A stretch of 64,000 nt of DNA from Amycolatopsis thermophila. Its GTDB lineage: Bacteria > Actinomycetota > Actinomycetes > Mycobacteriales > Pseudonocardiaceae. Within the stretch, counting starts at the first letter, position 1, and each line of letters opens with the position of its first letter. The notes beneath the pieces are model-generated. The model was given only the letters and a program-made list of their open reading frames with translations. It was not told where the DNA came from and made no database searches. Location: assembly GCF_030814215.1 (NCBI RefSeq), contig NZ_JAUSUT010000001.1, positions 6,634,001-6,698,000 on the forward strand. The letters are read 5' to 3'. Positions 61,604-64,000 of the stretch are shown one piece after another. A program made the translations under genes and the position numbers.

Positions 61604-62439
61604 CTGGTGACGTCCCGGGTGGCGAAGTTGGCCCACGCCGCGCCGAAGAACACCACGATGTAGCCGGCCTGCAACAGCAACCCCTGGTCGATGTTGCGCC
61701 AGAGCACCGGATCCCGGAAGAAGTCGATCCAGGACAGCCAGTAGTGCGTGGGCAGGTACGGCTTGAGCGACGCGGCGGCGTCCAGGGTTTCCAGCACCGA
61801 GCTGGTGATCAGCACGGCGAGCCCGCCCAGGGCGGCCGCGAGCGCGGAATCCGTCGTCGTGGACAGGAACACCGTGATCGCCGCGAAGCCCACCATGGAC
61901 ACCACGATGTAGGCCACCGCGCCGAGCAGCCGCCACCCCAGCGAGGTCGAACTCAGCGCCGTGCCCGACATCGACACCACCCCCGCCGCCGGGCCACCGC
62001 CCACCACGCCGCCCTGGCCGCCGGTGCCGAACAACAGCACTCCGACGACCAGCGAGGTGAGCACCACGAACGCGATCGCGGCGGTCACGTACACCGCGAC
62101 CGTGACCAGTTTCGCGACGAGCAGCCGGGTCCGCCCGACCGGGCGGACGAGGAGGTAACGCAGCGTGCCGCCGGCCGCCTCCCCCGCGATCGAGTCCCCG
62201 GCGGCCACCGCGACCGCGATCGGCAGGAACAGCGGCAGCACCAGCGCGAGCGCGGCGGCGGGGTAGAGCGAGCCGTCGCTCACCACCGCGGACAGGAACG
62301 CCCCGCCCTGCCCGGGCGGCGGCGGGAAGTCCGCCGTCGCCAGGAACACCGCGACGATCGCGGGCAGCAGGCACAGCAGGCCGACACTGACCCACATCCG
62401 CGGCCGCAACACGAGCTTGCGCAGCTCCACCCCGATCAT
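61600..62439 (-). CDS. ABC-2 type exporter permease
   Basis: Integral membrane protein of 279 residues with about six hydrophobic segments, of the ABC-2 permease class. It begins with the typical MIGVELRKLVLRPRMWVSVG and has AGEAAGGTLRYLLVRPVGRT between helices. The ATG at 62439 overlaps the ATPase stop (ATGA). It pairs with the ATPase encoded upstream as an exporter of unknown substrate. Confidence 0.88.
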   Translation of the reverse strand: MIGVELRKLVLRPRMWVSVGLLCLLPAIVAVFLATADFPPPPGQGGAFLSAVVSDGSLYPAAALALVLPLFLPIAVAVAAGDSIAGEAAGGTLRYLLVRPVGRTRLLVAKLVTVAVYVTAAIAFVVLTSLVVGVLLFGTGGQGGVVGGGPAAGVVSMSGTALSSTSLGWRLLGAVAYIVVSMVGFAAITVFLSTTTDSALAAALGGLAVLITSSVLETLDAAASLKPYLPTHYWLSWIDFFRDPVLWRNIDQGLLLQAGYIVVFFGAAWANFATRDVTS

Positions 62440-63347
62440 CCGGGCTCCCCGAAGCGGTCGGAGCCGGGCCCGGTGACGTCCAGGACGACCTGCTCCAGGG
62501 TGCGCCGCTCGGCCCGGATCGACCGCACCCGCACCCCGGACCCGACCAGCCAGGCGTTGAGCGCGGCCGGGTCGTCGTGCCGGACGAGCAGGGCTTCGCC
62601 GTCGCGGGACTCCACCCGCCCGTCGAGCACCGCCGCGGCCGCGGCCGCGTCCGGGGTGGCGACCAGCACCCGGCCGGTCGGCGTGTGGAGCGCGGAGAGG
62701 GCGTCCTCGAGCACGAGGCGGCCGCGGTCGACGACGCCGACCCGCGTGCACAGCTGCTCGACCTCGGCGAGCAGGTGGCTGGACAGGAACACGGTCGTCC
62801 CGTCGTGGTTCAGGTCGACGAGGAGTTCCCGGATCTCCCTGATCCCCTGCGGGTCCAGGCCGTTCGTCGGCTCGTCCAGGACGAGCAGCCGCGGCCGCCG
62901 GATCAGGGCGGCGGCGAGCCCGAGGCGCTGTCGCATCCCCAGCGAGTACGCCTTGACCGGGCGCTGGTCGATCTTCGCCAGCCCGACCCGCTCGAGCGCC
63001 TCCTCGATCCGGCGCTGCCGGGTCCGCCGCCCCCCGCCCCGGCCCGCGGCGTCGAGCAGGGCCAGGTTGCGGCGCCCGGACAGGTGCGCGTAGGCGCCCG
63101 GCCCTTCGACGAGCGCACCGACCTGCGGCAACACCTCGGCGATCCGCCGCGGCACCGGCCGGCCCAGCACCTCGATCTCCCCGCTGGTCGCGTACACCAG
63201 GCCGAGCAGCATCCGCACCAGCGTCGTCTTGCCCGATCCGTTCGGGCCGAGCAGGCCGTACCGGTCACCCTCGCGCACCCGCAGATCCACCGCGTCGACG
63301 GCCACGGTGCGGCCGAACCGCTTGGTCAGCGCGCGGGTGGTGATCAC
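62436..63347 (-). CDS. ABC transporter ATP-binding protein (exporter type)
   Basis: ATPase of 303 residues. Walker A GPNGSGKTT (about 34-42), signature YSLGMRQRLGLA, Walker B LLVLDEPTNGLDP and the H-loop SSHLL are all present, followed by a C-terminal domain typical of drug or antibiotic exporters (CcmA/DrrA type). The GTG at 63347 overlaps the stop of the upstream gene (GTGA). Confidence 0.92.
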   Translation of the reverse strand: MITTRALTKRFGRTVAVDAVDLRVREGDRYGLLGPNGSGKTTLVRMLLGLVYATSGEIEVLGRPVPRRIAEVLPQVGALVEGPGAYAHLSGRRNLALLDAAGRGGGRRTRQRRIEEALERVGLAKIDQRPVKAYSLGMRQRLGLAAALIRRPRLLVLDEPTNGLDPQGIREIRELLVDLNHDGTTVFLSSHLLAEVEQLCTRVGVVDRGRLVLEDALSALHTPTGRVLVATPDAAAAAAVLDGRVESRDGEALLVRHDDPAALNAWLVGSGVRVRSIRAERRTLEQVVLDVTGPGSDRFGEPG

Positions 63348-64000
63348 CGGATGCTCCGCTGGACGAGTTCACCGGCGACCTCGCCGAGCACCTCCGGGAC
63401 GACCAGGCCGGCCACCAGGTAGCCGCGACCGCCGTCGGGAGGCTGCACCACCGCCAGGGACAGCGGCGTGATCGACAGCACGACGGCCCGGCCCGCCGTC
63501 AGGACCAGCTTCGCCCCGCCGGCCCGTTCGGCGGCATCGGCCACCGACGAGGCCGCGTCCGGCGGCACCCGGACGACGGCGAACGTCGCCAGACCCCATC
63601 CGTAGAGGGCGACGCCGTCGACGCCCGAGACGCGCGCGGGGCGGCCGTGCAGAGCCGACGGCAACCGGGACCGGCCCAGTGCGCGCAACGCTTGTGCCAC
63701 GTCCGGGGCGCTCGTCACGGTCAGTCTCGTTCCCGCCGCCCGCTCCGGCGCGGTGACGACGGGGGCGGTCCGGTCGAGTTCGTCGAACGCGGTCACCAAG
63801 CCGGGCGCGCGTTGCCCGCGGGCGGTCACCTCGACGCGGACGGGCAGCCCGGAGGCGGGGTCCGCCCACACGTCGGCCTGCCCGATCGCGGTGTCCGGGT
63901 CGGCGGGGACGATCCGGAGACCGGACGCGGCCACGCCGGCGACGTTCCGCCCGGGCAGGGCGCTGACCGCGTCTCCCGCGGTGGATCGCAGGAGCCACCG
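63344..64000 (-). CDS. Unknown protein of the ABC exporter operon (partial, runs off right edge)
   Basis: The frame is open from the window edge to 63344 (219 codons) and the true start lies outside. The segment ADVWADPASGLPVRVEVTARG resembles LolA/RseB-like carrier or sensor domains, and a later part (GVALYGWGLATFAVVRVP) looks like a second beta-rich domain. The stop overlaps the ATPase start, so it belongs to the exporter operon. I cannot assign a function; an extracytoplasmic sensor or lipoprotein-like domain is one possibility. Confidence 0.7.
   Translation of the reverse strand, partial: RWLLRSTAGDAVSALPGRNVAGVAASGLRIVPADPDTAIGQADVWADPASGLPVRVEVTARGQRAPGLVTAFDELDRTAPVVTAPERAAGTRLTVTSAPDVAQALRALGRSRLPSALHGRPARVSGVDGVALYGWGLATFAVVRVPPDAASSVADAAERAGGAKLVLTAGRAVVLSITPLSLAVVQPPDGGRGYLVAGLVVPEVLGEVAGELVQRSIR

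Noticed and set aside
1..64000. tRNA, rRNA, CRISPR or prophage features
   Set aside because: No cloverleaf-like sequence, regular spaced repeats or phage structural genes were seen.

Overview
The window is very G+C-rich DNA (roughly 70% by eye) with actinobacterial habits: many GTG starts, ATGA/GTGA stop-start overlaps, an NDMA-type alcohol dehydrogenase, an MmyB-like helix-turn-helix regulator and many acyl-CoA genes. A Pseudonocardiales-type soil actinomycete such as Amycolatopsis is my best guess; nothing here fixes the genus. No rRNA, tRNA, CRISPR array or prophage is visible.

Positions 1-52,700 form one large catabolic island of about fifteen transcription units. From the left: a ribose-type ABC transporter (1-3298, minus); an operon of MaoC hydratase, acyl-CoA synthetase, acyl-CoA dehydrogenase, alcohol dehydrogenase and esterase (9145-3526, minus); a plus-strand operon of acyl-CoA ligase, Baeyer-Villiger monooxygenase, two SDRs and a SnoaL-like protein (9351-14895); a minus operon of CoA-transferase, enoyl-CoA hydratase, CitE-like lyase and aldehyde dehydrogenase (19880-14953); a GntR regulator (20639-19944) divergent from two acyl-CoA dehydrogenases, an SDR and a MaoC hydratase (20730-24246); a minus operon of cupin, PaaK-like ligase, alcohol dehydrogenase, thiolase and NDMA-type alcohol dehydrogenase (29651-24300); and a minus operon of zinc-ribbon protein, hydantoinase A and B, a duplicated EthD-like protein, aldehyde dehydrogenase, acyl-CoA ligase and SDR (38768-29976), divergent from an AraC regulator. 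Then come an alpha-methylacyl-CoA racemase, an MHS transporter, a 90-residue unknown, two esterases, a second GntR, an XRE regulator, two class III CoA-transferases and two MmgE/PrpD proteins.

The most notable signal is in the gaps. Almost every transcription unit from 3.3 to 51.5 kb carries a short, strongly AT-rich, roughly palindromic element at its 5' end (type TAAAATAT(AT)TTTTCC, plus a variant with GTAT/ATAC blocks), often touching a recognisable -35/-10 pair. I read them as operators of one regulon, probably bound by one or both FCD-type GntR regulators. The enzymes together suggest uptake and breakdown of a ketone- or branched-acyl-type carbon source to acyl-CoA units, with possible C5-dicarboxyl-CoA steps. 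The substrate cannot be read from the sequence.

From about 52.9 kb the operator element disappears and the content becomes mixed: a frameshifted nitrilase, an AraC regulator, another acyl-CoA dehydrogenase divergent from a LysR regulator and a hydrolase, an NrtR-like Nudix regulator with an ADP-ribosylglycohydrolase, a VIT-type metal transporter, an anchored lipase-like protein and an ABC-2 exporter operon running off the right edge. A decayed transposase fragment between two 70-bp direct repeats (29,740-30,010) is the only mobile-element trace.
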